Assembly: GCF_009833085.1 (NCBI RefSeq) | Contig: NZ_QRBZ01000060.1 | Location: forward strand, 1-35,337 | Direction: 5' to 3' | DNA: 35,337 nucleotides | Origin: Nitrosomonas oligotropha | Lineage (GTDB): Bacteria > Pseudomonadota > Gammaproteobacteria > Burkholderiales > Nitrosomonadaceae | Part shown: positions 17,178 through 26,800 of the stretch, in pieces | Position numbering within the stretch: the stretch's first letter is position 1 | How the letters are laid out: the number at the start of each line of letters is the position of its first letter | Made by a program: the position numbers and the translations under genes | The notes under the pieces: model-generated | The model's database searches: none | Seen by the model: only the letters and a program-made list of their open reading frames with translations | Told to the model about the DNA's origin: nothing

Positions 17178-18137
17178 CTATGTCGTTTCAGTTTTTAACA
17201 ACGGGCAGTGCCCGGAAATCGCATGGCGGCATGATAAATCTCCAAGAAAATCGGATGCTTGCCGCAAATACTCCAAGAATGTCTGCGCGACAATCGACAG
17301 CTGTTTACCCGATGGATAAGCAAAATACCAGTGACGTTCAATTGGAAACCCTTCAACATCTAGTATCGCAAGCTGCCCCATCGGTGCATCGAGTGCCAGG
17401 GTATGCCGCGACAAAACAGCGATTCCCAATCTACCTACAATAGCTTGCTTAATCGCCTCATTGCTTCCCAACTCCATGCGAACTTTCAATTTTTTATTTT
17501 GCTCTAAAAAAAAACGTTCGGTCGCCATTCTTGTACCAGAGCCGGGTTCACGCATAATAAAGGGTTCATCACATATGCGCTCAATGCTGATTTTTTTTTC
17601 GCGAGACAAGGGATGATCGGCCGATGCGAGAATAACCAGCGGGTTATCTAAAAATACTTCCGCTACGGCATCAACAGCATCCGGAACTTGACCCAAGATG
17701 TATAGATCGTCTTGATTGTTGGTTAGTCGTTCCAGAACGCGCTCGCGATTCGTCACTTTTAGCGCAACATCAATCCCTGGGTATTTCTGACAAAACATAC
17801 CCAGCAAACGCGGCGTAAAATATTTCGCAGTGGTCACCACCGCGAGCCGCAGCCTGCCGGACTTCAGGCCTTTCATATCCGATGCAATCATTTCAAAGCG
17901 CGAGAAATGTTCAAAAATACCGAGGCAGGTTTGATACAACTCTTTCCCTGCGTCCGTCAGATAAATTTTTTTCCCGACTTGTTCAAACAATGGCAAGCCA
18001 ATCTCATCCGTCAGTTTTTTGATTTGCATCGATACTGTCGGTTGTGTCAGAAACAATTCTTCGGCCGCACGCGTGAAGCTTTTCAATCGCGCGATCGCTT
18101 CGAATACCTCCAATTGTCGTATGGTGCTATGGCGCAC
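17178..18137 (-). CDS. cbbR: LysR-type regulator of the RuBisCO operon
   Basis: The 319-residue protein has the LysR winged helix at residues 1-60 (LEVFEAIARLKSFTRAAEELFLTQPTVSMQIKKL, here cited by its core LTQPTVSMQIK). A substrate-binding domain follows (about 90-300, including DMKGLKSGRLRLAVVTTAKYF). It is divergent from cbbL across 163 bases, which is the standard CbbR-cbb arrangement in proteobacteria. CbbR activates Calvin-cycle genes in response to metabolites such as PEP or NADPH. The adjacent ppsA makes PEP, which may be more than chance. Autoregulation from the shared intergenic region is usual for the family. Confidence 0.93.
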   Translation of the reverse strand: MRHSTIRQLEVFEAIARLKSFTRAAEELFLTQPTVSMQIKKLTDEIGLPLFEQVGKKIYLTDAGKELYQTCLGIFEHFSRFEMIASDMKGLKSGRLRLAVVTTAKYFTPRLLGMFCQKYPGIDVALKVTNRERVLERLTNNQDDLYILGQVPDAVDAVAEVFLDNPLVILASADHPLSREKKISIERICDEPFIMREPGSGTRMATERFFLEQNKKLKVRMELGSNEAIKQAIVGRLGIAVLSRHTLALDAPMGQLAILDVEGFPIERHWYFAYPSGKQLSIVAQTFLEYLRQASDFLGDLSCRHAISGHCPLLKTETT

Positions 18138-18175
18138 GAGATTCTCCTTTCCATTTTAATCATAGACAAACATCT

Positions 18176-18219
18176 ATCAATACCATTGAAACAATTGATT
18201 GTTATTTATAATTAAATAA
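18176..18219. promoter_or_regulatory. Candidate CbbR operator region in the cbbR-cbbL intergenic space
   Basis: Two inverted repeats are visible. ATCAAT at 18176-18181 pairs with ATTGAT at 18194-18199 (12-base spacer), and TTATTTA at 18202-18208 pairs with TAAATAA at 18213-18219 (4-base spacer). LysR proteins bind such T-rich/A-rich dyads just upstream of, or overlapping, the activated promoter. The second repeat overlaps the place where the -35 element of cbbL should be. Site identity is inferred from position and symmetry. Confidence 0.5.
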
Positions 18220-18231
18220 TTCTACTATAAT
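18202..18231 (+). promoter_or_regulatory. Predicted cbbLS promoter
   Basis: A perfect -10 hexamer TATAAT lies at 18226-18231. The -35 region, TTATTT at 18202-18207 with an 18-base spacer, is a poor match to consensus, as expected for a promoter that depends on an activator. Transcription would begin near 18238, leaving a leader of about 60 bases before the cbbL ATG. Confidence 0.55.
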
Positions 18232-18258
18232 TTTCACTCGCTGATAGCTGCTTCCTAA

Positions 18259-19776
<1,518 letters not shown>

Positions 19777-19796
19777 CCATTTTAGGAGACACAATT

Positions 19797-20231
19797 ATGA
19801 TGACCAATCCAGGTAATATACTCACACAGGGGCAATTTTCTTTCCTGCCCCCGTTGACCGACAAGCAAATTTCAACACAACTCAAATATGCGTTGAAAAA
19901 TGGCTGGGCAATCGGAATAGAATACACAGATGACCCTCATCCAAGGAATACCTATTGGGAAATGTTTGGCAATCCAATGTTTGATTTGAAGGACCCTGCT
20001 GGAATTCTGATGGAAATCAATAGTTGTCGTAAAACTTTTCCAAATCACTATATCCGCGTGACTGCGTTTAACTCGACACGAGGAGTGGAAAGTCCAACAA
20101 TGTCATATATTGTAAACCGGCCTAAGAAAGAGCCAGGTTTTGGCTTGGTACGTCACGAAGGTTCTGGACGCTGTATTAGTTATACCATCCATTCCTACGC
20201 AACCGACGAACCAGAAGCCGAACGCTACTAG
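19797..20231 (+). CDS. cbbS: RuBisCO small subunit, red-type
   Basis: The 144-residue protein pairs with CbbL to form the L8S8 enzyme. The core (SFLPPLTDKQISTQLKYALK, NGWAIGIEYTDDPHPRNTYWEM) is typical, and the C-terminal extension from about residue 110 (KKEPGFGLVRHEGSGRCISY) is the hairpin tail of red-type small subunits that enters the central channel of the holoenzyme. AGGAG at 19784-19788 precedes the ATG by eight bases. A second ATG at 19800 is possible and would change the protein by one residue. The gene is 20 bases after cbbL and is followed by a strong hairpin. Confidence 0.97.
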   Translation: MMTNPGNILTQGQFSFLPPLTDKQISTQLKYALKNGWAIGIEYTDDPHPRNTYWEMFGNPMFDLKDPAGILMEINSCRKTFPNHYIRVTAFNSTRGVESPTMSYIVNRPKKEPGFGLVRHEGSGRCISYTIHSYATDEPEAERY

Positions 20232-20234
20232 TAG

Positions 20235-20271
20235 AAGCATCGCTCTCTTCTTAAAGAAGAAAGCGATGCTT
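20235..20271 (+). promoter_or_regulatory. Hairpin between cbbS and cbbX (processing or attenuation element)
   Basis: AAGCATCGCT (20235-20244) is exactly complementary to AGCGATGCTT (20262-20271). Inside the loop TCTTC (20246-20250) can pair with GAAGA (20256-20260), which makes a long nearly continuous stem. The sequence after it (TAACAAACC) has no T-run, so it is not a standard intrinsic terminator. A 3'-end stabiliser of cbbLS or a partial block that lowers cbbX expression is the better reading. Confidence 0.6.
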
Positions 20272-20386
20272 AACAAACCAAGTTGTAAGCTTAAGAAATT
20301 TATTCACAATAAACAGAATAGCTCTATTAATCAAATTAATACAATAATATATGTTGCCAGTATCTATTCTATAGAGATGATCAAAC

Positions 20387-21328
20387 ATGTCTAAGCAGTC
20401 TAAAAACTTAACACCAACTAAAGATCCATCAATTGACCTGGATGCAGAGTTCCAAGCATCTAATATTCAGGAAGTACTGGAGAAACTTGATCAAGAGTTG
20501 ATTGGTTTAATCCCTGTGAAGACTCGCATTCGCGAAACGGCCGCGTTGTTACTGGTCGATCGTGTTCGCAAACAAATGGGACTATCTGCAGGTGCACCCA
20601 GTTTACACATGTGTTTTACCGGCAATCCTGGTACGGGGAAAACGACAGTAGCCTTGCGCATGGCAGAAATTTTACACCGCCTCGGCTATGTGCGTGAAGG
20701 ACATCTGGTTTCAGTGACCCGAGACGACTTGGTCGGTCAATATATTGGACATACCGCACCCAAAACAAAAGAAGTGATAAAAAAAGCGATGGGAGGTGTT
20801 CTTTTCATCGATGAAGCTTATTACCTTTACAAGCCAGAGAACGAACGTGATTATGGCGCAGAATCAATAGAAATTCTGTTACAGACGATGGAAAATAACC
20901 GCGAAGACTTGGTCGTTATTTTGGCGGGCTACAAAGATCGTATGGATAAATTCTTCCATAGCAATCCCGGCATGCGCTCGCGTATAGCGCACCATATCGA
21001 CTTTCCGGATTACGGTCCGGATGAATTAGTTGCGATTGCTAAATTGATGTTAGAAAGCCAAAATTACTGTTTCAGTTCAGCCGGGGAAGAAGCATTTGGA
21101 AAATATATACGCCTGCGTATGAAGTCGGAGCATTTTGCCAATGCGCGTTCGGTTCGTAACGCGCTTGATCGTGCTCGGCTCCGCCAAGCTAATCGATTAT
21201 TTTCCGGAACAAAGAAATCATTATCCAAAACTGATCTCATCACATTAGAAGCGGAAGATATTCTAGCGAGTCGTGTTTTTCTTGAAAGTGCGGTGGATAG
21301 TGAACCTAATACAAAAAATAAAAAATAA
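20387..21328 (+). CDS. cbbX: CbbX, red-type RuBisCO activase (AAA+ ATPase)
   Basis: CbbX is a hexameric AAA+ motor that releases tight-binding sugar phosphates from red-type RuBisCO by pulling on the large-subunit C-terminus. The 313-residue product shows Walker A GNPGTGKT (79-86), the pore loop YIGHTA (119-124), Walker B VLFIDEA (138-144, Asp142-Glu143) and the arginine-containing MRSRI (196-200). The N-terminal [22 protein letters not shown] is a family signature. The gene lies 155 bases after cbbS, separated by the hairpin at 20235-20271. Its presence right after cbbLS supports the red-type assignment of the enzyme. It is likely under the same CbbR-dependent promoter unless the gap has one of its own. 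Confidence 0.96.
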   Translation: MSKQSKNLTPTKDPSIDLDAEFQASNIQEVLEKLDQELIGLIPVKTRIRETAALLLVDRVRKQMGLSAGAPSLHMCFTGNPGTGKTTVALRMAEILHRLGYVREGHLVSVTRDDLVGQYIGHTAPKTKEVIKKAMGGVLFIDEAYYLYKPENERDYGAESIEILLQTMENNREDLVVILAGYKDRMDKFFHSNPGMRSRIAHHIDFPDYGPDELVAIAKLMLESQNYCFSSAGEEAFGKYIRLRMKSEHFANARSVRNALDRARLRQANRLFSGTKKSLSKTDLITLEAEDILASRVFLESAVDSEPNTKNKK

Positions 21329-21354
21329 AAACTTAAGACATATTTTTGATAGCG

Positions 21355-21699
21355 ATGGAAACGCTGACACTACCCTGGCGCATCTTCCCAAAAACGATCG
21401 AAGCAGCTTGTTATAACCGCGGGCGACTTGCGCTGCTGCGATTAGGCTATCCACTGCGAGTTACATTACTTAAGCATCGTGGATTAGAAGTCATCTTAGA
21501 CAGGACTATGTGGCTATGTGTTGATAGCAATACAGATGATCAACCGATTCTGGCATGGCGCGAGTTTCAGATTCGTGGACGACGTAACTTACATCTGCCG
21601 ATTTCTTGTGAATTGTGGCTATACCATAGCTGTGCAGGCCTGATCATGGGTTCAGCTCTCGATGATTTGGATCAGGCACTTGAAAAAATTATGCATTGA
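21355..21699 (+). CDS. 114-residue protein of unknown function in the cbb operon
   Basis: This protein starts at the ATG at 21355; a TTG at 21346 is also in frame. It begins METLTLPWRIFPKTIEAACYNRG, has an arginine-rich central part (YPLRVTLLKHRGLEVILDRTMWL) and ends in SALDDLDQALEKIMH. It contains three cysteines, many aromatic residues and no signal peptide. It sits between cbbX (27 bases) and the aldolase gene (39 bases), all on one strand, so it is almost surely cotranscribed with the RuBisCO genes. I do not recognise the family; no Calvin-cycle enzyme or known RuBisCO chaperone (such as RbcX, Raf1, CbbY, CbbQ or CbbO) matches it. A role in RuBisCO assembly, repair or control is inferred from the position only. 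Confidence 0.75.
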   Translation: METLTLPWRIFPKTIEAACYNRGRLALLRLGYPLRVTLLKHRGLEVILDRTMWLCVDSNTDDQPILAWREFQIRGRRNLHLPISCELWLYHSCAGLIMGSALDDLDQALEKIMH

Positions 21700-21737
21700 G
21701 ATAATTTTTTCACACCCCTAAATTTCAGAGGATAAAA

Positions 21738-22958
21738 ATGCCACTTGTAGATATGCGCGATATGTTGAATCATGCTTATCAAAATAACTACGCAATCGGT
21801 GGTTTTGGACTGGTAAGCCTGGACTTCTTGGAAGCTATTATCATGACAGCCGAGTTCTGTCGTTCACCAGTCATTCTCAATCTTTCTGAGCCGCTCTTCC
21901 ATCAACAAGATTTTAGCCTGATCATGCCGGCTGTCGAACGAGCTGCGCATCACGCCAAAGTGCCGGTTGCAATCCACTTCGATCATGCAAAGAAACATGA
22001 ATCCATCGTTCAAGCGATTAATCTTGGCTGCAACAGTGTCATGCTGGATGTTTCTTCAGAAACATTCCCCGTCAATATCACTCAAACCAGCCGTGTTACA
22101 GAAGTCGCTCATGCCTGCGGCACAGCAGTTGAAGGAATACTCGGTTTTGTAGGCGGTGTGGAAGGAGAAAATGCAATCAATAACTTGGGGGAAGTCGTCT
22201 ATACCTCTTCAGAAGAAGCTAAAGTGTATGTTGAACGTACCAAAATTGATTTCCTTGCTGTTTCCGTTGGCACAATCCATGGCCGCCAGCCCAATCGCAG
22301 CACTAAATTAGACTTCAAACGTCTGAAACGCATTAACGATGAACTCGGCATTCCACTGGTGCTGCATGGCGGAAGTGGCTTAGTTGAAGAGCAATACCAT
22401 AAGCTGATTTTAAATGGCGTTGCCAAAATTAACTGTTACACGGAACTCTCCGATATTGCTGCCGCAGTAATTCGTTCCAATAGCCAAAAAAACAACAAAA
22501 AAGGCTATATTGAATCATTGCACGGTGTTAAAGAAAGCCTCCAAGAACAAATCAAATTGTATATGCATCTCTGGGGATCAGCGGGCCGCGCAGCGGAAGT
22601 TTTGATTCAGTGCCGCCCTTGGCAGTCCGCAGAACAGATCATCCTTTGCTACGTTGAAGGCCATCGCTTACAGCAATTAGATGTCCTGATCGAACAAAGC
22701 CGCAAAACTTTGACAACTATTCCTGGTGTACGTCAAGTCTTCTCCGGCTGGGCGCCTTCTGAATTGAATCAATATCGCTTATGCTGGCGTATTCAGCTAT
22801 CCCATTCCGATGCTGTTAACAACTTACAATCCCATCCGGAGTATATCTATTTTTTCAATCAATTATCCCGATCAATTGACCCTGAAAAAATCAGTATTAC
22901 TTTTGCTCCGGCTTTATCAAATACGGAATTTAGATTTAAGGAATTAGTAGATGCATAG
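21738..22958 (+). CDS. Class II ketose-bisphosphate aldolase fused to a Dabb-like domain
   Basis: Residues 1-285 are a zinc-dependent class II aldolase of the KbaY/GatY type. The three zinc histidines are visible: His83 in IHFDHA, His181 in GTIHG and His210 in LHGGSG, with Asp82 as the catalytic acid/base. In this operon it should make fructose-1,6-bisphosphate (and perhaps sedoheptulose-1,7-bisphosphate). Usual aldolases stop near 285-290, but this one is 406 residues. The extra part (about 300-392: IPGVRQVFSGW, then LCWRIQLSHSDAVNNLQSHP, then YIYFFNQLSRS) resembles the Dabb stress-responsive alpha/beta barrel family. The N-terminal motif reads AIGGFG where most have AxxAFN. The gene closes the operon. 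Its end carries a small GCATAG/CTATGC dyad. CbbA is a possible name but I leave the symbol empty because of the unusual architecture. Confidence 0.85.
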   Translation: MPLVDMRDMLNHAYQNNYAIGGFGLVSLDFLEAIIMTAEFCRSPVILNLSEPLFHQQDFSLIMPAVERAAHHAKVPVAIHFDHAKKHESIVQAINLGCNSVMLDVSSETFPVNITQTSRVTEVAHACGTAVEGILGFVGGVEGENAINNLGEVVYTSSEEAKVYVERTKIDFLAVSVGTIHGRQPNRSTKLDFKRLKRINDELGIPLVLHGGSGLVEEQYHKLILNGVAKINCYTELSDIAAAVIRSNSQKNNKKGYIESLHGVKESLQEQIKLYMHLWGSAGRAAEVLIQCRPWQSAEQIILCYVEGHRLQQLDVLIEQSRKTLTTIPGVRQVFSGWAPSELNQYRLCWRIQLSHSDAVNNLQSHPEYIYFFNQLSRSIDPEKISITFAPALSNTEFRFKELVDA

Positions 22959-23048
22959 CCTATGCTTGCACCTGTCTGTTAATCCGGCTCCGGTCAGAAC
23001 CAGATCACACCCCATATATGCCAAGTGCTGGTCTGTTAAGCGTAAAAA

Positions 23049-23753
23049 TTAAGCCTCATTCACCGACAACCCTTCATTCCTGTCTTTCATAACAACGCTG
23101 GTATTCAGAGAAACAGCGGTTTTAGGCCAGCGCGCGCCGCGCAACCTGTCCTTGCTCAACCACATCAGACACACTGCGTCGGATTGATTTCCGCCAAGAA
23201 TTTGATAGGCATCGTCATCTTCACCCACATAAAAACCCACATGTCCCTTTCCGCTCGCCAGCGATTCGCGCCAGAATACCATGATAGCGCCAAGACGAGG
23301 ATGGGTAGGAACGCCGAATTTTTCCCACTGCCGCGCGCCCAGTGGATTTCCCGGTAATACTTCCTGTTGCAGGGTGGTACCAACACAATGCGCCACAAAT
23401 AACCCGCACCACGGCACATCGTCACCGGCATAACCGATATCGAGATTCTTGGCCCAATCCATGATGACAGGATTGCTCTTGTTGCCGAGCACTTCCTTCG
23501 TGCCCATTAAATGCCGCGCTTCTTCAAACCAAGGAAGTAATGGGCTGTTCGCCGGAATAGCGGACGGTGTGCCGGAAAAAAGCGCTGCGGAAGTTTTCGG
23601 ACCGACGATGCCATCCACTTCCAGACCCTGGCGTTGCTGAAATTGCATCACTGCGGCGATAGTATTGCGTCCCCAAATGCCGTCGATCTCGCTCGGATCA
23701 AAACCTTTATTTTTCAGCGCTTGCTGAATTTGTTTGACTGCACTGCTTGCCAT
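23049..23753 (-). CDS. Peptidoglycan-binding CHAP-like hydrolase (TIGR02594-type)
   Basis: The 234-residue protein has an N-terminal peptidoglycan-binding domain (about 5-60, VKQIQQALKNKGFDPSEIDGIWGRNT, then VDGIVGPKTSAAL). A papain-like domain of the TIGR02594 type follows (about 70-215). Catalytic candidates are Cys116 in VPWCGLFVAHC and His171 in KGHVGFYVGE. Such proteins cleave peptide bonds in peptidoglycan. There is no signal peptide. The ATG has GGGAGGG just upstream. It is the last gene downstream of pilJ-chpA in the same direction, 64 bases from chpA's stop, but it may be an independent unit. It could help pilus machinery pass the cell wall, but phage-like lysis origin is equally possible. 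Confidence 0.85.
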   Translation of the reverse strand: MASSAVKQIQQALKNKGFDPSEIDGIWGRNTIAAVMQFQQRQGLEVDGIVGPKTSAALFSGTPSAIPANSPLLPWFEEARHLMGTKEVLGNKSNPVIMDWAKNLDIGYAGDDVPWCGLFVAHCVGTTLQQEVLPGNPLGARQWEKFGVPTHPRLGAIMVFWRESLASGKGHVGFYVGEDDDAYQILGGNQSDAVCLMWLSKDRLRGARWPKTAVSLNTSVVMKDRNEGLSVNEA

Positions 23754-23817
23754 AATCCCTCCCGGAATTTCTATGAATTGAATACATAGCCCGGGTGGAA
23801 TTATGCAGTATTTCTCT

Positions 23818-26800
23818 CTAAGGCTTCCACTTCTTACGTTTCCCGATCAAATCGGACAAATGATCGAGCAGTTCATCCTCTTTGTAAGGTTTGCCAAGAA
23901 ATACGTTAACGCCCAGATCCTTGGCGATTTTCCGGTGTTTCTCCGCGGTGCGCGACGAAATGATGATCACCGGCATATGGGCCGTTGCGGGATTGTCACG
24001 TACTTTCTTGATCAATTCAAAACCGTTCATTTTCGGCATTTCCAAATCGATCAGCATGACATCCGGAATGGTTTCCTGAAGAATATCGACCGCTTCCGCG
24101 CCATTCTTCGCGATCAGTACATCGCAACCTTCGCGCTCCAACAGGCGGCAAGTTACTTTGCGCACGGTCAGCGAATCATCCACCACCATGACAGCGGGTG
24201 GCGTGGCTGTTTTCTTTTTCTTCGCCGGAGTCAGCGCGGTAACCGGGGTACTGAGCACTTGTTGCACATCGCTGCGCTGCATCAGTTTTACCGGATTCAG
24301 GATCAGAATCACTTCGCCGTCACCGGTAATGGTGGCGCCTTCCACGCCCGGCGCTTGCGCCAGTTGCGCGCCGATATTCTTCGCCACCACTTCGCTGCTG
24401 CCGAGTAATTCGTCGACATGCACCGCCAGATGCTGGGTGCCGCTATGCAGGAACAAGACCTGACTGTGTTTTCCGGCTTCCGGAACAACACCGGTTTCCC
24501 CCAGCAAATGCGACAGATGCGCAAACGGATAGGTTTTTCCATTGAGAGTAACGCGGTGATCTTGGTAGATTTTCTGCAACGTTTCCGCGTCGAATTCGCG
24601 TTGCTGCTCGACAATAAAAGCGGGAATCGCGTAGGTCTGCTTGCCGGTGCGAACCATCAACGTTTGCGCAACCGATAGGGTCAGCGGCAGGTTAATTGTG
24701 AAAACCGTTCCCTGATTGGGAGTGGATTCCACGCTGATGCGCCCGCCCAGCATCGTAATCTCATTCTTGACGATATCCAGACCAATGCCGCGCCCCGCTA
24801 TTCCCGTCACCGAATCGGTGGTCGACAAGCCCGGCATGAAAATCAGCGACATCGTCTTGTCATCGTCGAGCACTGCATCGTTGCGGACCAGGCCCAGCCG
24901 CTGCGCTTCCTCGCGGATGCGCGGCAAATTCAGACCGCGGCCATCGTCGCTCAACGTAATGATCACTTCGTTGCCTTCCTGACGCAAGCGGATTTCGACT
25001 TGTCCGGTCTCGGATTTGCCCAACCGCTGTCTTTCCTCCGGCTCTTCGATACCGTGGGCGATGGCGTTGCGCAGCAGGTGTTCCAGCGGCGGATTGATTT
25101 TCTCCAGCACATTGCGGTCAATTTCAACATCGGCGCCGTGAATTTCGAGACTGGCTTTTTTGCCCAAATCCTCGGCTACTTGCCGGGCGATACGGTAATA
25201 GCGTTCGGCATAGTTGCTGAATGGGATGGTGCGGATTTGCAGCAGCGATTGCTGCAACTGCCGGTTCATCACCGCTTGCTGCGCAACCGCTTCTTCAGCG
25301 GCAATCTGCGTAGTCCGCAAGCTTTTTTGCACGCTGATGATGTCATCGACGCTCTCGGCCATCAGCCGGGTCAATTCCTGGAAGCGTGAAAAACGGTCAA
25401 ATTCGAGCGGATCAAACGCCGGTTCGCTTTCCTGTTGATGGGCAAGATGCGATTGCATTTGCGTTTCCGCCTGGATTTCCACTTCACGCAACTGATCGTG
25501 CAAACGGTGTGTGCTTTCCGTCAAATCCTGCAAGGATTGTTTGAAATTGTTCAGCTGCGCCTCAATTTTTGAGCGCAGAATGCTGGCTTCTCCGGCATCG
25601 TTGACAAGGCGGTCAATCAGCTCGGAATTGATGCGCAGCAACGTTTTGGATTGCAGCAGCCCGGTTGTTTCGGCGGGCGGTTGCGCCAATTCGGCGATCG
25701 CCACGGCTGCGGCCGTCAGTGCATCGCTTCCTGGAACCGCAGCATCTTCAGTGCGCTGAAGCTGTTCGATCTCGCCGCTGATCGCGTCAAATTCACTTTC
25801 CAGCTGATCCAGCGCGGCATCGGAGATATTGCGGTCACGGAAAGCCGTTTCTACATGGCTTTCCATCGCATGAATCAATTCGCCCAGCGGCAAAGCACCC
25901 GCCATGCGCGCGCTGCCTTTCAGGGTATGCAGTAAACGCAGCAATGCATGATGGATATCCTCGTCCTGCGGCAACATGCGCCACGCGCGCAGTTTTGCGC
26001 CCATGCGCGGAATGATGTCGTGTGTTTCTTCCAGAAATACCGCGAGCAATTCCGGATTGATCCGATCGGCCGGTGCGACAACAAGCGGCAATTGTTCCGG
26101 CTGAACCGGTTCGGCCGGAACTGCGGATGCTTCGACGGTTTTGGCGCGCGTTAGCAGTTCTTGCGCCGCTTGCAGTAATGCATCCGCATCAACCTCGGCA
26201 ACGCCATGTTCGCGCAGATCGTCACACCATCCGCCATAAGCCTGGCAAGCCCGGTCAACCAAGTCGAGCAGCGGATCGGAAGCGGATCTGTTTTCACTTA
26301 ACCAAAGATTCAGCACTTGCTCCAGATTCCACGCCACTTCACTCAAATCATCGAGCTTGACCATGCGGCCGCTGCCTTTCAAGGTGTGAAATCCGCGCCG
26401 CGCACTTGCCAGCGCTTCTTGATCGGTTGGATTGATGCGGCATTTGCGTACATCGCTGGCGATACCCGCCAGCACTTCACCAGCTTCTTCTAGGAAGATA
26501 CCGAGCAACTCGGGATCGATAGCGGCACTCACCGCCGCAGCGGATGCGGTGTCTGCGCTTAGCGCGGCAGCAGGTGGCGTAGCCATTGGCACCGGCGAGG
26601 TTGCATTGGCCGGATTGGCTGCGATCTGGAACAGCTTGATGGCTTCCTCGACAATCTGCTGGCTATCGGGTTGCCCGCTGCGCAATGCTTCGATGTAGAA
26701 ACCCAGGCTGCTCAATCCGTCGACGAGCAGAACTTGCTCGGTTTGGACAATCTCGTAGCCTGACTTTGACAGTTTCTCAACCAAACCGTAGCAAAGATGC

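Noticed and set aside
22953..22965. GCATAG-C-CTATGC dyad at the end of the aldolase gene as a terminator
   Set aside because: Loop of one base (or three with a shorter stem) and no T-run; no other terminator seen before 23048.
22974..23039. Direct repeat GTCTGTTAA at 22974-22982 and 23031-23039 as an att site or insertion scar
   Set aside because: Only nine bases, 57 apart, with nothing integrase-like near; could occur by chance.
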